A stretch of DNA of 64,000 bases, taken from NCBI RefSeq assembly GCF_036195325.1, contig NZ_CP108101.1:2294001-2358000 (forward strand). Reading direction: 5' to 3'. The notes beneath the pieces were generated by a model that searched no databases, had not been told where the DNA came from, and saw nothing but the letters and a program-made list of their open reading frames with translations. A program made the translations under genes and the position numbers. This stretch comes from Streptomyces sp. NBC_00234. GTDB taxonomy: Bacteria > Actinomycetota > Actinomycetes > Streptomycetales > Streptomycetaceae. Each line of letters starts with the position of its first letter. Position 1 is the stretch's first letter. This document shows positions 61,776 to 64,000 of this stretch, piece by piece.

Positions 61776-62660
61776 ATGTCGCTTCAGGCTGCGCACAACC
61801 AGTCCGCCACTCCCCCCGCGGGACCCGCCGAGAACAGCAAGGCGCTGTACGGAGGCACCTCCACCCGCCGCATCACCGTCCACGACATCGCCGCCGCCAC
61901 CGTGCGCGGCGAGAAGTGGCCCATGCTCACCGCGTACGACGCGATGACCGCGTCCGTCTTCGACGAGGCCGGCATCCCGGTCATGCTCGTCGGCGACTCC
62001 ATGGGCAACTGTCACCTCGGCTACGAGACCACCGTGCCCGTCACGATGGACGAGATCGCCATCCTCTCCGCCGCCGTCGTCCGGGGCACCAAGCGTGCCC
62101 TCGTCGTCGGCGACCTGCCCTTCGGCTCGTACCAGGAAGGGCCCGTCCAGGCACTGCGCAACGCCACCCGGCTCGTCAAGGAGGCCGGCGTCGGCGCGGT
62201 CAAGCTGGAAGGCGGCGAACGCTCCCACGAGCAGATCCGTCTGCTGGTCGAGTCCGGCATCCCGGTCATGGGCCACATCGGCCTGACCCCGCAGTCCGTC
62301 AACGCGATGGGCTACCGGGTGCAGGGCCGCGGCGAGGAGGCCGCCCAGCAGCTGCTGCGCGACGCCAAGGCCGTGCAGGACGCCGGGGCGTTCGCCGTCG
62401 TCCTGGAACTCGTACCGGCCGAGCTGGCCGCCGAGGTCACCCGCACCCTGCACATCCCGACCGTCGGCATCGGCGCCGGGGCGGGCACGGACGCCCAGGT
62501 CCTCGTCTACACCGACATGGTCGGCCTGACCGGCGGCAAGGTGCCGCGCTTCACCAAGCAGTACGCCAACATGCGCAAGGTGCTCGGCGACGCCGCGAAG
62601 GAGTTCGCGGACGAGGTCGTCGGCGGGACGTTCCCGCAGCCGGAGCACACGTTCCACTGA
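61776..62660 (+). CDS. panB: 3-methyl-2-oxobutanoate hydroxymethyltransferase (ketopantoate hydroxymethyltransferase)
   Basis: A 294-aa cytosolic enzyme that adds a hydroxymethyl group from 5,10-methylene-THF to alpha-ketoisovalerate, the first step of pantothenate and CoA synthesis. Recognisable parts are [29 protein letters not shown], the metal-binding [16 protein letters not shown] near 140, [14 protein letters not shown], and [12 protein letters not shown] with the catalytic Glu. Start ATG 61776 has AAGGAG 9 nt upstream; the ATG at 61755 lacks it. Pathway partners are not in the window. Confidence 0.96.
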   Translation: MSLQAAHNQSATPPAGPAENSKALYGGTSTRRITVHDIAAATVRGEKWPMLTAYDAMTASVFDEAGIPVMLVGDSMGNCHLGYETTVPVTMDEIAILSAAVVRGTKRALVVGDLPFGSYQEGPVQALRNATRLVKEAGVGAVKLEGGERSHEQIRLLVESGIPVMGHIGLTPQSVNAMGYRVQGRGEEAAQQLLRDAKAVQDAGAFAVVLELVPAELAAEVTRTLHIPTVGIGAGAGTDAQVLVYTDMVGLTGGKVPRFTKQYANMRKVLGDAAKEFADEVVGGTFPQPEHTFH

Positions 62661-62683
62661 CCCACGGACCACATCCCGCACCA

Positions 62684-62722
62684 CCGACAGCCCGCCGGCT
62701 TCCCCCTCCGGCGGGCTGTCGG
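62684..62722 (+). terminator. Terminator after panB
   Basis: A perfect 15-bp stem (62684-62698 with 62708-62722) and 9-nt loop start 24 nt after the panB stop. Confidence 0.8.
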
Positions 62723-62769
62723 CCCGCTGTCGGGAAAATATCGGTGCGCTGTCAGCGGCGGATGGTCCC

Positions 62770-63792
62770 ATGGTCCCCATGACGCGAAACGACAAGAACC
62801 CCAGGCGCGGCGGGAACGCCGTCGAAGTGAGGGGCCTGGTCAAGCACTACGGAGAGACCAAAGCACTCGACGGAGTCGACCTCGACGTGCGCGAGGGCAC
62901 CGTCCTCGGTGTGCTCGGCCCCAACGGCGCGGGCAAGACCACCCTCGTACGCTGCCTCTCCACCCTGATCATCCCGGACGCCGGACACGCCGTCGTCGCC
63001 GGCTACGACGTGGTGAAGCAGCCGCGGCAGCTCCGCCGCACCATCGGTCTGACCGGCCAGTACGCCTCGGTCGACGAGAAGCTCTCCGGCTGGGAGAACC
63101 TCTACATGATCGGGCGGCTGCTCGATCTGCCGCGCAAGACCGCCCGCGCCCGCGCCGACGAGCTGCTGGAGCGGTTCTCGCTCACCGAGGCGGCCAAGCG
63201 CCCCGCGATGGACTACTCCGGCGGTATGCGGCGCAGGCTGGACCTGGCCGCCTCCATGATCGGCAGCCCGTCCGTCCTCTATCTGGACGAGCCGACGACC
63301 GGGCTCGACCCCCGCACCCGTAACGAGGTCTGGGACGAGGTGCAGCGCATGGTCGCCGAGGGGGCGACCGTCCTGCTCACCACCCAGTACATGGAAGAGG
63401 CCGAGCAGCTCGCCAACGAGCTCACCGTCATCGACAAGGGAAAGATCATCGCCCGCGGCGGAGTCGACGAGCTCAAGGCCAAGGTCGGCGGCCGGACCCT
63501 GCAGATCCGCCCCTCGGACCCGGCGGACCTCGCCGCGATGGCGCAGGCCGTCCGGGAGGCCGGTCTCGACGGGATCGCGGGCGCGCAGGCCGTCCCCGAC
63601 GAGGGCCTGCTGTACGTACCGATCCTGAGCGACTCACAGCTGACGGCGGTCATCGGACTGCTCGGCACCCGGGGCTTCTCGCTCGCCCATGTCGCCACCG
63701 CACTGCCCAGCCTGGACGAGGTGTTCCTCGCCATCACCGGTGAGAAGAGCTCGCACACGACCGACACGATTCCCGAGGAGGTCGCGGCATGA
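62770..63792 (+). CDS. ABC transporter ATP-binding protein, DrrA-like
   Basis: A 340-aa ATPase of the daunorubicin-resistance-type (DrrA) family. Walker A GPNGAGKTT at 50-58, the ABC signature YSGGMRRRLDLA, Walker B VLYLDEPTTGLD, H-loop region LLTTQYMEEAEQLAN, and a C-terminal domain ending LPSLDEVFLAITGEK that is typical of DrrA. It energises drug or lipid export with the permease encoded next, whose ATG overlaps this gene's stop (ATGA). An internal ATG at 62779 is an equally likely start. Confidence 0.93.
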   Translation: MVPMTRNDKNPRRGGNAVEVRGLVKHYGETKALDGVDLDVREGTVLGVLGPNGAGKTTLVRCLSTLIIPDAGHAVVAGYDVVKQPRQLRRTIGLTGQYASVDEKLSGWENLYMIGRLLDLPRKTARARADELLERFSLTEAAKRPAMDYSGGMRRRLDLAASMIGSPSVLYLDEPTTGLDPRTRNEVWDEVQRMVAEGATVLLTTQYMEEAEQLANELTVIDKGKIIARGGVDELKAKVGGRTLQIRPSDPADLAAMAQAVREAGLDGIAGAQAVPDEGLLYVPILSDSQLTAVIGLLGTRGFSLAHVATALPSLDEVFLAITGEKSSHTTDTIPEEVAA

Positions 63793-64000
63793 GCACGGCG
63801 ACTCTGACGCCCACCCCCACCGGAACCACGCCGGTGAAGACCGTCTCCGACGAGGGGCGGATCGGGCTGCGCGGCAATCTGCGGCACATCAGCGCCCTGG
63901 CACGGCGCAATCTGCTCCAGATCAAGAAGGATCCGGAGTCGATGTTCGATGTGCTCCTGATGCCGATCGTCTTCACGCTGCTCTTCGTGTACGTCTTCGG
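63789..64000 (+). CDS. ABC-2 type permease, DrrB-like (truncated by window end)
   Basis: The first 70 codons of the membrane partner of the DrrA-like ATPase. The N-terminus (MSTATLTPTPTG...) is soluble, then ALARRNLLQIKKDPESMFDVLLMPIVFTLLFVYVFG is the conserved ABC-2 entry into TM1. ATG 63789 overlaps the ATPase stop (ATGA). The remainder lies beyond the window. Confidence 0.9.
   Translation, partial: MSTATLTPTPTGTTPVKTVSDEGRIGLRGNLRHISALARRNLLQIKKDPESMFDVLLMPIVFTLLFVYVF

Noticed and set aside
1..64000. CRISPR array or phage-defence island
   Set aside because: No regularly spaced repeats and no Cas, restriction or other defence-type proteins were recognised.

Overview
The window is a chromosomal segment from a Streptomyces or a close relative. 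The signs are very high G+C with strong third-position bias, GTG starts with GTGA stop/start overlaps, a eukaryotic-type GlnII, GlnE, and a MalEFG importer with no local ATPase gene. No rRNA, tRNA, CRISPR array or intact mobile element was seen. The gene order (glnII, a GlnRII-like regulator, the maltose/starch cluster, glnE, glnA2, NAD synthetase, panB) resembles a core region known from Streptomyces coelicolor. That comparison is from memory, not a search.

Layout. (1) 1-2.3 kb, nitrogen: glnII behind two GlnR-type boxes, then a 39-codon ORF leading into a GlnRII-like winged-helix regulator. (2) 2.3-16 kb, mixed: an MMPL transporter divergent from a histidine kinase/response regulator pair; a MarR regulator divergent from an AhpD-like protein across a perfect 12-bp inverted repeat; a secreted DUF1996 protein; a lipoprotein; a methyltransferase; a sigma-like membrane protein; and a di-iron protein/ferredoxin-reductase/TetR operon. 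(3) 16.1-31.4 kb, starch and maltodextrin use: a two-catalytic-domain pullulanase, a secreted alpha-amylase, malE-malF-malG-aglA, and two paralogous LacI-type regulators, one divergent from malE and one translationally coupled to aglA. CTTGC/GCAAG operators lie before the amylase and between malE and malR. A roughly 160-bp imperfect palindrome separates malG from aglA. (4) 31.4-44.9 kb: a PAP2 phosphatase, an amidohydrolase/APC permease/TetR locus with a 23-bp operator, glnE, an FMN-binding-like protein, a PrmC-like methyltransferase, a DHA2 exporter with its TetR and operator, and a coupled pair of unknown genes. (5) 44.9-48.9 kb, accessory-looking: a SpoIIE phosphatase, an alpha/beta hydrolase divergent from a TetR, and a frameshifted tyrosine-integrase remnant. 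(6) 48.9-64 kb: glnA2, DUF3105 and DUF305 proteins, a CBS protein, a copper operon (His/Met-rich membrane protein plus multicopper oxidase) with a CsoR-type box over its first RBS, nadE, two MFS exporters, an EEP phosphodiesterase, a TetR, panB, and a DrrAB-type ABC transporter cut by the window end.

How it fits together. Secreted amylase and pullulanase would cut starch and glycogen to maltodextrins. MalE/F/G would import these, presumably with a shared MsiK-type ATPase encoded elsewhere, and AglA would hydrolyse them inside. MalR and its paralog would repress the set through related operators. GlnII, GlnRII, GlnE and GlnA2 form a dispersed nitrogen group. Several exporter or enzyme genes carry their own cognate-looking palindromes, which gives directly testable regulator/operator pairs.
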